Source: Epiperipatus broadwayi (Eukaryota; Onychophora; Udeonychophora; Euonychophora; Peripatidae). From it: a stretch of 64,000 bases of DNA. The stretch is from positions 2,458,001 to 2,522,000 of the forward strand of contig JAQFVV010000143.1 of assembly GCA_028023455.1 (NCBI GenBank), written 5' to 3'. The notes below the pieces were generated by a model that was not told where the DNA came from, searched no databases, and was given only the letters and a program-made list of their open reading frames with translations. This document shows positions 10,545 through 22,829 of the stretch, piece by piece; positions within the stretch are counted from its first letter, which is position 1; the number at the start of each line of letters is the position of its first letter. Position numbers and translations under genes: made by a program.

Positions 10545-11190
10545 TGTATTTTCATTTGGATACTTCCACGCCAAATCTGCTTTTGATTTTTCTCAAAAAA
10601 AAAAAGGAAATTGGATCCATAATATAGACCCCCCCCCCACAAACTCCATAGTTTATTTTCTCTCTCATTTCTGAATCATATCCAAATTTATCTACATCTG
10701 TTTCATCTTTTAATCCATAGTTTTTCTCTTCATTTTGGTATCCAATTCCAAATTTATTTATATCACTTTCATTCTTTAATAGTTTTTTAATTCTAGCATT
10801 AAAAGATCTTGTGACAATTTTAAATGTTTGGTCTGAGGAAAAGGATGATGTACACCTAATAAACATCTATTTCATTAGAATGTAAACCTTTAAGGCATAC
10901 ATTATCCATATTTGGTATCTTTCATTAAGTTAATAATTAATCTTATCACTCTATCTGATATACCATCAATTGCCACAATAATGTATTTCTATTTTTTTAT
11001 TTATAATGAATCCCATTCCAGTCGTGCTTCCAATATTTGTCTGTTAATAGTAAGTATATTTAGACTTTTCAAATTAATTAAATTTTCATCTGTTCTAATT
11101 TTAAATGTTTTAATATTAGGCAGTTTTTCTCCAAATCCCCATGCAATTTTCCTTCATTTGGAAATAATTTACAAATGCAATTAACTAAAT
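10545..11190 (-). pseudogene. RTE-like LINE relic: endonuclease
   Basis: Apurinic-type endonuclease half of the same LINE. On the minus strand an N-terminal block LNILTINRQILEARLEW lies near 11030-11080, followed by an AIDGISDRVIRLIINL block near 10920-10975 and, near 10790-10806, SFNARI, the decayed form of the family's GDFNA motif. Downstream NKFGIGYQNEEKN matches the GKYGYGxRNE stretch of RTE endonucleases. The region 10552-10866 is still open as 104 codons. Identification is by family knowledge and motif order. Confidence 0.65.
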
Positions 11191-13080
11191 AAATGGCAGG
11201 TTAGATCCATAACTCAGGTATTCTTAAGTATCCTCTATCTTTGTCATCAACTACTAATTTGGCTGATGACTTTACAGTCTCTGGAATATGAAGACCATAA
11301 CTTATATTTGTATGTTTTATTTGATAATATATATATAAGATCATTCACACACGAACTTACACAATCACGACTTTAAAAAAATGAACTGATATCTATTTAA
11401 AATATCATGCATCTATGAAAATAGACAAGATGTTAAATAAACTCAAAAATAAAAACATTAAAGTCACTATGCCTGCTTATGCATGTTAAAGAATTGCTAT
11501 CCATTCTTGTTTGTTTATATAAATAGTCATAGTAATAACAGTTACAGTGACAAGAACATATGTAACAGACATCAGAAATTTGTCCTACTGAATTCCTTTA
11601 TGGCCTCAAAAACTAATCAAAGAGTCTTCTCTCAGTTAACAGCAAACTTCTTTCTGTTATGGGCCATTAATTAAAATATTTTAATGCTTCTAATCCTACT
11701 ATATTTCTGTCTATTGCTTTACCGAAAAGTTTTTCATATAGAAGATTTTATAAAATAAAGCACACTTCCAATGTCCTAAAACATTATAATCCCAATTGGT
11801 TGTCATTGCCAATTTCAAAACTTCAACTGAAGGAAATGGATATTGGCTTTGAACTAGACCATGAGATGTTTACACAGAAATGAGTTTGCATATTATTTTA
11901 GCTCTCATTATAAATCATCTATAGCATTTGATATTCACATGGAATCATTTCACTTCTCTCTCATCTAAATCATGTCATTGGTTTCGTCTTCTGCTGCTGC
12001 TGTTAGGAAGAGGTTTTGTCTATTAGAAAAATAGATATAACATTGACAAACTCATCTAATGAAGACTAGACTTATCCATAATCTCTGAATCCAATGCACC
12101 TGCATCCATCACTAGATAGACTCTTCTAGCTTCATAAAACTTGTCTGTAGTGAAAGTAACAAGACCAAAGATAGGATTCCAAAACAAAAAAAGATTAAGA
12201 GAAATAAGCAAAAAAAAATTCCTACTCTTAATGTTATGGGCTCAGGTCTGAACCAATAACTAAAATTTACAGAAATTTCATGCCAAGTATTCCTTTTCTA
12301 TTAGAAGCTAAATGAAATGAAATTGAACCTAAACAATTTATTGTCTTCAAATAATTACAAATTCTTTTTCTCATCTAACAACAAAAAAATTAAAGGAATG
12401 ATATTGTTCATCAATCAATGAAGCATATTATCACATACTACTCAATAATTGTTTCCTGCTTTATTACACATCAATGTTACTTTTATTTGCCTAATAGGCA
12501 AATATTTCTGAACAAAAATTTATCCAAGAATTTTGTCAGCATTACTATCTGGCATTCATTTGATATTTGTTTACAAGAATGATGCTTAATCACAGTAATA
12601 TAAATATAAAATACAAGCTGACAGTTATATTACACTTTGCTTAATTAATCCACCCAAATTTTGGCAAAGAACTTAATATAACATATATTATATGAACAAG
12701 TCATTTATTGGAATGAATACTTACTTATGAAATTTTCAAATATAATTTAACTACCAAGTAATTCTAGCATTATATTAACAATATCAATATAAATAATCAA
12801 TTAGATTTTAAAATATTTTCATTGAACCTATATTAAGCACTGACACTAAAATTTGATAAAATACTTCAAATGATTCATCCAATTTTATAAGATCAACAAA
12901 ACATGTTAATTTATCTTTGGTGTTTTGAATTCTATGTGATCAGTAAATTATTAAAATACTTTGATAAATAGAAATAAACATTTTAATAGTAATGACAGAA
13001 AACATTATTGCTTTTATTTATAATTATTACAAAAAATTGATCACTTAATTCAATAGAAATGTATTCTGAATTAAGATCAC
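11191..13080. other. A+T-rich DNA, no gene seen
   Basis: No gene supported. Contains only short chance frames, such as 11483-11674. Confidence 0.5.
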
Positions 13081-13146
13081 AAATCTAGATCACTTTTAGT
13101 TTCCTAACAGCAACAAGGGTTTAACTGACATCGTTGTGAAAACAAA

Positions 13147-14020
13147 AATGGCAGAGAACGTATCAAATCAAGTGCTGAATAGAGGGTGAAATGCAAGTCA
13201 AGAAAACAGCAGTATAAATAAACAACTGATGGAAGAAGAGAATCCAGTTAACAAAGAAAACACCTCTGGTGATTTGGACTATATGTCACCCAAAATATCA
13301 CAAGGGAAAGAGAAAGTTGAAGGCTTCGAAAAGTTTAAAATTGAAAACGTTATCTAAAAGCAAATCAGATTAATAAGAACAAATCTATAGAATCTAAATT
13401 TGAAACTAATGAGAGAAGTAAGTCAAACAAATTATTTAATGTTAATAACCAAGAATTTAAGTATGAAGAGGCATTACAATCAAAGTATGGGGTAAATAAC
13501 GTTATGCAAGAGGCTTATAATAATATAATGGATTGAACAGATGAGGAAGATGAAAAATCAACTGTTTTAACGAAGTCACTTAATGAATAACTTTTAATAA
13601 GGATTGAGAAATCTAAAGAATAAAAGCGAACAATTCTTTTATCAAGATCATAACCACAGACAAATTCATTTGACAAACTGGATGCTAGGCCCTCGAGCTA
13701 GAAATATTTTTGTAACAGTAATAGAGTTTTTTGTAATATTTGAGGGCACGGGTCTGCACTCCTTATTTCTTCCACAGGGGTTGATGATGGCAGCCATTGG
13801 GGGTCTGGCTTATGGGTGCGGGCTATTGACAATTATTACCGCTTCCGGAAAACCTGCTGGGAGGGTACAGGGTCAAAGTTTTCAGTGCCTTTTCCGCTCT
13901 GATGGGCTGCTGTGCCCCCTTGATGAATTGTTTTTGGGCAGTGCAGATCTGCGCTCGTCCACGTATAGATACACATTAAGCAAAATTATAGAACGCTTTT
14001 ATGGATATATTTGTTATTGA
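13147..14020 (+). pseudogene. Broken coding sequence in the retroposed insert, unidentified
   Basis: From ATG at 13147 (AAAACAAAAATGGCAG context) a hydrophilic, Glu/Lys/Asn/Ser-rich protein can be followed (MAENVSNQVLNRG), interrupted by TGA after 13 codons. It continues in the same frame to about 13356, then in other frames with acidic stretches (DEEDEK near 13540) to about 13587. A later open frame, 13604-14020, contains a hydrophobic/Gly-rich portion that may be former 3' untranslated DNA. I do not recognise a family. It looks like a processed pseudogene of a host mRNA or an unusual non-autonomous retroelement. Confidence 0.45.
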
Positions 14021-14093
14021 GCGTATTTACATTGTAAACCTGATCAATAATTGTTTTACCTTGTAACATTGAACACTTTGTAACATCATGTAG

Positions 14094-14111
14094 CAGGTGA
14101 TCAGTCACCTG
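14094..14111 (+). other. Perfect 7-bp stem-loop near the 3' end of the retroposed sequence
   Basis: CAGGTGA-TCAG-TCACCTG, a perfect stem with a four-base loop, lies about 30 bases before the terminal A tract, followed by a T run. It could be a retained 3'-end RNA structure. It does not match the histone 3' stem-loop. Confidence 0.6.
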
Positions 14112-14489
14112 TGTTTTTTTTTTTCCTTAATAAAAAAAAAAAAATCTAGATCACAATGACATTCATATACTTTTTATTTTTTTTAACTTCTAGTAAATAT
14201 ATACTATGTCTAAATAATCCATTTTTTTAAATAGTTGAAATATTTTCTAAATATTTTTCATTAAAAATTTTTGATATATTTTTTTTTTCGTGAATTTTTA
14301 ATGCTTTAAATACATTATTGTGTGAAAATTGTAATAATCTTTTAGGTTTTTCTTACTGATGAAATGGCATAATTTCAACCAAAAAAATAATTGTATAATT
14401 AATTATTTGGAAAGTCATGCAACATTAAAGCACTCAAGTGGCGAATGAAAATTTAACTATTACATTCAATTACACTGAATCCAGTTTTT

Positions 14490-14585
14490 TCCTTTCATTT
14501 CTACTACTAAACTAAGAATCAAACCTGGAATTTTAAGCTCTAGATCTACCATTTCACAACTGAACTAACTTGCATATGATAACAA
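14490..14585 (-). repeat. tRNA-derived SINE fragment
   Basis: The minus strand reads GTTAGTTCAGTTGTGAAATG followed by GGTAGA, resembling an A box, and about 40 bases later GGTTTGATTC, resembling a B box (GGTTCGANTCC). The spacing fits a tRNA-derived polymerase III promoter. It is decayed and short, so taken as a SINE remnant, not a tRNA gene. Confidence 0.5.
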
Positions 14586-15220
14586 TAAGCTTACTCATTT
14601 TTTTGGAACATATTCTAAGTGCATTTTTCATTCCAAACATATTTTGTTTATATTGATTCACATAAAAGATGCAAAAAAATTATAAATTACGATTTAATAT
14701 TATTGATAACTTCATCTTTGTTTCCTGGCACATTTAGAAGATTCATTTAAAAATTTATATATATAAACTCTCTGCCTTTTTTATGATTTCAACCCAATAA
14801 TTTCACCTTTAAAATTTAATTAAAAATATATAAAAATGTAAATACAGTATACTATAGAACCTTTAATACATTACCAACAAAATTAAAATATAAACTAACT
14901 AAAATCTATTTGAAAACAATAGCAATTAACGGAAACTCAATTTTTTTTCAAAAAGTGTTCAAATCATTATTGGCAGAAAAAACAGATAGCACTGAAAATG
15001 TTTTTTAAAATATTGAAATATGTATATAAACAGTACATTTAAATTAAAATAGTTAATAATCAATTCCAAAGTATTTTTTTAATTTTAACAATTGGTAAGA
15101 TTATACAAATTGTAGCTGTATGTTGAGAGATTAGAGAAATAATTATTAATGATAATTTTTTTAAGAAATGGTAAATTAATTTGTCAATAGGAAATAATAT
15201 TGTAATCAAAATTAAATGCT

Positions 15221-15234
15221 GGGGGGGGGGGGGG
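15221..15234. repeat. G14 homopolymer
   Basis: Uninterrupted run of 14 G. Striking in this A+T-rich setting and a likely length-variable site. Shorter C or G runs occur near 10630, 21560 and 30978. Confidence 0.9.
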
Positions 15235-17984
15235 AGAATAAGTTCAATCCAAAAACTTTTAGCTTTTTTAAATCCATCTCACTACAACTACACATGCCAT
15301 ATAAGGGAATAGTACAACACTGATATATATATACACACCTTTTCGAAAAGATCTTTAACTATATCATTATTAAATAAATGATTTATTTCTTTTTTTTTTA
15401 AAAAAAGACAAAATCATTGAATATTAACATTCTGAAAAAAAAATTGTATAATTAAAAAGAAATTATATGTTGACAGTTATTTAAAATATAAAAATAAAGG
15501 AAGGATGTATATATATAAAATAATACTTCAATATATTATAACATCATTATGATTATTATTTTTAAAATTATCATGCTTTATAAAAATCTTTTTTCCTTCT
15601 TGATTAATTGATTATAATTTATAAAGAAGTTTAGAAAAAAAGTTTAGGGTTTATTTTTTACCCCAAAAACACATTTCTGCCATGAAACGTTTCAGAAAAT
15701 TGACTAATCTAACACAGTCCAAGGACTTCTTCATGAAAACTAGTTTAATTAAGCTATGAGAAATAATTTACCCCCATCCCCTGCTCTTCAACAACTGATT
15801 CATGTTAGAAAAGTAAAACTTTTAATTACAAGAAATATATTTTAATGAGTTGCTTATAAATAACTCAAGAAGCTATGAAAAATAATAATATGACTTAATA
15901 TATGCATATTTATATTTTAGACTTACATTTTAATTAATACTGAGATGCAAAAAAAATTTTTTTTAATATATATATTTTAAGTACATAATAAAAAAAAAAA
16001 TATCTTTAATAAATGTCAGATTAAACAAAATATTATTTATGAAAAAAAAAATAAAACCCTTGAAAAATCTATTTAAATTGTGATTTTATTATATAAATTT
16101 TTAAATGTTTTATTTTAGAATACAGGTCATCAACTTTCAATCAAAACTTTTAATCTAACCTATTTAAGAGCAGAACTGCAAAGTATAGAAAGTTAATCTT
16201 TGTGGGATGGCAAGTACAAAATAAAACAGGAAAAAATAACATTGGCACATATGTAGTCTTTGATAGAAACATGATTTTATATTACAAAGGATTCATCATT
16301 TATACATTTATCAAAATATTTTTAACCAGAGAGTCAAAAAATAAAAACTATCTGAACTAAATGAATCTTTTAAATATGTTTAAGATAAAAATATGGACAG
16401 ATTTGCTCAAAAAAATTAGTAATAAAAATCACATTAATTCATATCTAAATTGTTTTTTATCCAGAAATAATAATATTTCAAACATATAAATATGTATATA
16501 TATTTCTTCAATATACAATCCATTCCATCCTATTCCAATTCTAGGACTTAGAAAATCATCTTTAATCTGTGAAAACAAGAGAAATAATTTTAGTTATATA
16601 AAATATGCATTAAATTACTTAAAATGTAATTTATAAAATGTAAATTAAGGGACTTTTTTTTTCATCATGAAGACAACTATATAATCAATAGAAATATTTA
16701 TTTCCCAGTTTATGTTTTTAATGATTTAATTATAATTTTTAATATTTAATATATCTGTAAGTATAAGAAAACAATGTTAACATTAAAAAAAAAACAATGA
16801 GTAAGTTAATAAAAAAATTTTTTGGAACTTATGTCATCTGAAATTAAGGCTTGGATGAAGAATTATATAGAATGTTACACAAAATAATTATGCCAATCAG
16901 GAACTCTGAAAATAATTGCCTAAATATAGTAAATTGATGCCAATATAATCAATTTTTGATCTGATTTTGAAAAAAAAACTTTATAAATGGTAAGATGATA
17001 AAAAATAAAATTTATATTTTCTATTAAATAATCAATTCAGAGTTCAATAGAGTAATTCAATATTATGATAAGAGTAGCAGACTCAACAATTAAGGATTTC
17101 TAGATTGATTATCAATTGAAGACAATAAAAAATAAAACTTATTTGGTTAATTTAATGAATTCTACCACTCAAACATGTCACTTGACCGGAGATCAAGTGA
17201 TATATTATTTTTCTTTATTTTTTAAATATACCCAAAAGTAACTAGAATTTTATAATACAAAATTGTTTATTTATTTTTAAATTTAATCACTTTTAAATTA
17301 ATATCCATTTAATACAATATACTAGTCTAAATGTGTTTTTCATTTTTCACAGTAGTTTGAAAATACTTGCAAAATGATGCCTTTTAATGCCTGCAATGTT
17401 TTTTTTCCACCATTTCTAAGTCCGCAAAAAAAAAAAAATTGAGACATTTTTTCATTCAAGAGATTAAAAAAAAATTGCATGAAGCAAGATTGAGCAAATA
17501 TGACTGATTAGATACGCTGGATCATGTTGAATTTAATTAAAAGTGTTTCACACTCAAGACTTTGAGAAATGACACTTTGTGGGGGTGATACTTGCATTCT
17601 TTTCTTTGACACAAAATGGGATGTTTATGTTTTATCATATTATATGTTTCAGAACTTGCAAATAAAATGCCTGACAGTGATGAACTAAATCTAAAAGAAA
17701 AATGCCATTTGCATAAAAAAAAATCAGCATTATTTTGACTTTGGACTTCACTTGCCATGCTTTTCAGGAATATCATAAATTTAACATTTCAATTAAATCA
17801 TTCATAAACTTGTTTTTACAAGATCAGCTCGCTTATAATTGTTTCAAGCATTACAACTGCTTTCCCTATCATTTTCTGTAAACAAAACAGAATTTCACAT
17901 TTAAATCATTCTCAAAAAACAATAGAATTTTTCCCTGTATATATATCCATATTAAAATTGATCAAAATAGCATTTTCATTTTTT

Positions 17985-18090
17985 TACATAATTCTTAATT
18001 CTAAGATTAAAATCTCTCATGACAATTTTAAAATGTTTGATATATTCAAAAGCATCCTGTATATTTATATAAAAATTCTATATTTATTTA
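17985..18090 (-). pseudogene. Fragment of an RTE-like endonuclease
   Basis: The minus strand reads HFKIVMRDFNLRIKN, which aligns by eye with the VTRSFNARIKK block of the relic at 10.8 kb and with the family's GDFNA motif. Only this small piece is recognisable. Confidence 0.4.
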
Positions 18091-20220
18091 TTATAATGAA
18101 AACTGAGGAGGTGGGAGGTATAATTATAAACTGAATAATCCATCTTTTATTTAAAATGAGTTTCACTTGTACTTCTAAATTTGTGCTTTACAAAAAAATA
18201 CATATCCAATTTTGAAATAATCTCTTCACCCTTCCTTTTAACTTCACAAAATTCAAATATTTAATTTAATAAGTTAGTTATTCCTTTAATTGAAAATGAT
18301 CTAATTTTAAATGGCTAAATAACAGGTCCTTATGAAATGCTAGTTTAGATCTCTATCTAATTCTTAATACTCTCTACTGTTAGTCACCAAATACTGCCTT
18401 TGACTGATAATTTTCACATTTCTAGGATAAGAAAATCACAATTTATTTTGACTAGTATAATATGTAGAAAGAAAATGAGAAAACACATATACATCTTATT
18501 CTCAAAAAAAAAAGATTCATTCATAAACTATCAAGCATCTGATGAAATACCAATAAACATCATATTTATTTATATATATCGGTGTGCGGTCCATTGATGT
18601 TCATTTTTAGTATGTGAATAAACATATGGTATTATTTAACAAATTCAATGACAAACATATGGTGATCATTTTAAGAAGATTCTTTAAACCACCAGAGATG
18701 AATTTAAGGGTTTTTTCACAAAAGTGAAATTGTGTTTCTGTCCTTCTTATCAAACCATTAAGGTAAAAATGATCAAACAATTTAATTAACAAATGTCTCA
18801 CACTAAAGTTTTAGATTTTCTTAATCACAAACATATTCTATTACAAGACTAATTTCAAAAATTTTAATTTTTGTTCTTATGAATGATGTTTAATTAATTT
18901 TTCTCAGTAATTTTTTTCTTTTTTTTGATAACCAATTATTATTGCTCACTTAAGAAATCCAAAGATTTATTTACTTTTCTACATGCATTCAGATAGTAAG
19001 AATCTTTTTTTTAAAATAAAAAATAAATTTTTGACAAATTCTGTTTTTCAAGTTTAGTAAAAAATCATCAATTGAGAAGAATTATTCATGTTCAAATGAT
19101 GAAATAATTACATCAAAAGTTTAAAAAACAAGAACAGTTGATATTCTAAGTAAATGCAACTGCTAGCCAGGCTTTTACCTCAACCAGACTGGAACAAGTA
19201 CTTTGATCTTTTAAACAAAACAGGAGTCAATTAAAAATTTTATAGTCACTGGGCATAACCTTCCCAATCATCTATTTAATATTCAACATTTTTTTCACCA
19301 GTACTTATTATTTTGATTAAAATATATATATAATAAACTAACTAAATATATTTTCTATTATAAACAAAGAAACCTGATTGGTAAAATTTCCAAACATGGA
19401 ATATTTTTCAAAGAATACATTGCATCAAACACAAGATTTTTAAGTGCAATAAGTAATCAGTTGATATAATTTTTTTTAAATTATAAGCAGATCCTGACTT
19501 TTCCCCTAATTATTATCCTTATTTTCAGTTTAAAACAAAAAACACATACATTAAGTATTTGAAGTATGTCTTATTTATTTGTTTACATATTTATTTATAT
19601 ATTTTTAAATACTTTGGCTTCACACAAATCCTATATATACATAGTTGAATATATATATGCCACTAATATTACATCGAAGATTTTCATGGGCCACAGATAT
19701 AACTAAAATATTATTGGGATACATCCGTGTATAATTTATTGAAAATATATATAGAAACCAACGTTTTGTGCACTGTAAACACTGATGTATAACAATAATG
19801 AACGTTCTGTTAGTAGAAAATAAAAATAATTATGAGAAATTATTTAGATTAATGAGGTTTTTTTTAAAAAAATTTCTAAATAAAAAGTAATTTCCATGTA
19901 TCATCATGTTTGTTGATACAAATTAATACATATATACACATAGATAATGTTGCAAATTTTTTTAGTTAAAATACTCAAAAACAGTAAAATTGGGGCCAAA
20001 TTCCCACCATTAAGCAAATGAAGTTTTTTCTTTTCATTGATGAATTCATGTTTCTATAATACATACTGAACCAAAAGTTACTTTTATCATAATATTATTT
20101 TATTAATAGTCATATTTCACTAAACAGAATTAAAAAGAAATTAAGAAAACAACAACAATATTGTGGGAAAGTCATAAATTAAAAATAAAAATAACTGAAT
20201 CGTTAATCAATAAGAAAGTT
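18091..20220. other. A+T-rich DNA, no gene supported
   Basis: A minus-strand open frame at 18607-18801 has no recognisable motif and is left out as a gene. Nothing else stands out. Confidence 0.45.
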
Positions 20221-20224
20221 CATC

Positions 20225-20335
20225 TGATATGTGAGCATCAAAAGTAATAGATTGAGTTTCAATTCAAGAACTATTAGCTCTTGAATCTGACATTCTACCA
20301 CTGCACTAAATCACATAGAACAAGTAACAAATGTT
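20225..20335 (-). repeat. tRNA-derived SINE fragment
   Basis: The minus strand reads TTTAGTGCAGTGGTAGAATG, an A-box-like start, and later TTGAATTGAAACTC, a decayed B-box-like block. Similar A-box-like sequence recurs at 39780-39835. Confidence 0.5.
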
Positions 20336-20573
20336 TAAAAATTCAAAAAAATCCTTTTTTTTTTTTTTTAATTAATTGCTTTACCATAGTCAATATTTTT
20401 GGCCCACTCAGTACATATGAGCATTCAATAGTGTTTAGACATGCTAAACAGTAACATAAAGATAAAATAAAAAAATTAAAATATTTATTTCTTAATAATT
20501 GCCAGATATAAATTTAAAACAAATCTATTACATGAATAATATAAAATATTGTACATTTTCATCACATGACTTA

Positions 20574-21200
20574 TCAATGAATCTTCTTATTCATTTTGGA
20601 GATGGTAACAAAAAATTTGATGCTAGGCTTGTTTTCTATGTGAAAAGTTATGTCGATGCTTTCCAAATGTATAACAGCAAAGATCTTTATGGCAAATTCC
20701 ATTTCTTCTTTTTTAAAATTTATTAATAGCAAGCTAATACTATCTGAGGGAGACATTATTTTAAATGATTTTTCAAAACAAAGGTTTATTCTTTCAAAGA
20801 TTGCAATTCCATTTTCAATATCTTTATGACATTTTCCAATTCTGCAATCATTTCCTTTGGTCTAATTGAATTACTATCGGGATGGTACTCCTTTTCACAT
20901 TGGTATCTTAGCTGCTCTTCAATCAGATCCTTGTCATTTAAGAGCCCATCATGTGACTGCATCAGTATGATATTTTCAAGTTTAATTTCTAACTCTCTAG
21001 CTATCTTAACAATATTAGTCTTTCTTTACCCTCAATTGAATCTTAAAATTAATGCCTTTAAAGTGAAAAAACAAACTTCTTCCAATAATCTCAGTGTTAT
21101 TAATTTATTTTATTCTTTCAAATACAGAATCACTCTCCAAATATTTAATGTCCATTTCAAAGTAATCCTAGTGAATATAATAGATTTTAAAAATATGAAA
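20574..21200 (-). pseudogene. Unidentified broken coding relic, coiled-coil-like
   Basis: On the minus strand a protein-like sequence can be followed through at least two frameshifts and stops. Near 21100-21170 it reads DYFEMDIKYLESDSVFERIK. Near 20830-21010 it runs from KIARELEIKLENIILMQSHD to KEMIAELENVIK, rich in charged residues with heptad-like leucines. A third part, 20574-20800, contains MSPSDSISLLLINFKKEEME and later FHIENKPSIKFF. The consistent order and polarity suggest a former gene or processed copy, but I recognise no family. Confidence 0.4.
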
Positions 21201-22829
21201 TAAAGATTAGTCTATTGGGTGCAACAATGAAATTATATTTGAAGTACGAAACATACATTTTTCATTGTACATCACATCAAGAAAATTAGTAAGGTCAGGG
21301 GAATCATTTAAAAACAAGAAAATTTCAAAAATTCTAAACATTAACTTTAAAACATTATGTAAACCCAAAAAAATTCAATCATTTACTTAAAAACTTTGGG
21401 ATTTGATTAAAATATACAGAGAGAATAATTTTTGCTTAATTCTTCAATGCTTTAGGAATATCAAAATTTTAAATCAACATTCATTTTAACTTTAGGTAGC
21501 CTTGTCTATTAACCCAGAATTCAGTTAACTGATTAACATAAACAGCCATTTTGTTTAACCCCCCCCCCCATAAGAGCTACAAGGAAGGATGAAAAATATG
21601 AATTTTTGAATGGTTATAGATAAATTTGAACATTTATTTTAATACCAGAATATAATAGAATCTATATACATCCTAATGAAAATAAAAATTCTCCTAAAAA
21701 TAAATAAACAAAAAATTACTATGAAAGTTTGATTTATTCACAAATTCATCATATACAATAATTGTTATTCTATAATAAATCTGAATTCAAGAAAGAATAT
21801 TGTAAAATGCATTTTTCCTTTCCTAGAGTCATCAAAATATTTATTTACAAATTATAAAAGGAAATAAAAAATGTGTTTACATTTATCATGATAAAAAATA
21901 CTAGACTGAGATCAAAGAGCCAAAGTTTCCCAACCCCTATATTAACCAATAACAAGAGAATAAACTTGTCCTTTGCAGCTTTAATTCCAAGAATTGCCTT
22001 TTCTGGTTTATCTAAATCTTAGATCACATCTTTTTTTTAATATATAATCATTTAATAAACATTAAAAATTGTTTTTGTGTATTATCATTTTTACATAACA
22101 CTCAATTTGAATGGAAAACTTTCCACAACTTCTTTATCAACATTAGCAGATTTACCATGGATTTTAATGTTATGAAAATATTTTTGTTTTTTAATTTAAG
22201 AAAAGAATCATTCCTAATTAAGTGTGAAATTCTTGTCAGCAACTTCCTTTCTTTTACCAACTTTTATGGAATTAATTAATTTTAAGTCTTGTTCTGGATA
22301 GTGACTTAAAAAAAATTGTGTTTTAATTTTTTGTTTTAGTATTCATAGGGATAGCTACTTTTTGGTTTAAACATCTGTTGTATGCATAATCCTAAAATTA
22401 CAATCTGTCAGTCACAAACATTTTTTTAAACTTAATTTAATTATTTATAAATTGTAACTAAAGTTTGATGTTTAGGACAATGTCGTTTTATCTCAATGGT
22501 TACAAGTTGATGCCATTTAATTAAAACATTATTAAATGTTGCGGTTAACACAAAATATTAAAAAATATTAATTACAATATTTAGCATTATAAACTTTGTA
22601 AAATAATCAGATACAATTAAACACATATATAGACTGATATTCCAAAAAGAAAATGGCACTTAAAAATAATTTTCAATCTCAAATGATGTGTGTATTGTTG
22701 AAAAACGTGCATATACAATTTAAAATCAGCATTACTGTAGCAATTCATTGTTTTAGCAGGTAGTTCTCAACATAAGATATTACTGTTTTCCTAAAAATAT
22801 AAATTTGAAGATATTATGGGAGGATAGTT
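21201..22829. other. A+T-rich DNA, no gene seen
   Basis: Nothing supported; a run of nine C occurs near 21560. Confidence 0.5.

Larger units (their letters stand above)
13081..14154 (+). mobile_element. Retroposed sequence with 13-bp target-site duplications
   Basis: The 13-mer AAATCTAGATCAC occurs at 13081-13093 and again at 14142-14154, bracketing about 1,048 bp that end in an A-rich tail. This is the signature of LINE-driven retroposition. The 5' part holds an ATG in good context (13147) followed by a reading frame with stops; the 3' part is clearly richer in G+C than its surroundings. No splice-like gaps are visible. The parent gene was not recognised. Confidence 0.8.
14155..17980. other. 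A+T-rich DNA with one SINE fragment
   Basis: Apart from the tRNA-like fragment at 14490-14585 and a run of 14 G at 15221-15234, nothing is supported. Numerous A and T homopolymers. Confidence 0.5.

Noticed and set aside
10912-11184. 90-codon plus-strand open frame.
   Set aside because: It is antisense to the RTE-like endonuclease relic.
16500-16580. Minus-strand TTGTTTTCACAG followed by ATTAA, which could be the splice acceptor and last coding bases of the ZNRF-like gene.
   Set aside because: Such acceptor-like sequence is common by chance in A+T-rich DNA and no zinc-finger or RING exon was found between it and exon 1.
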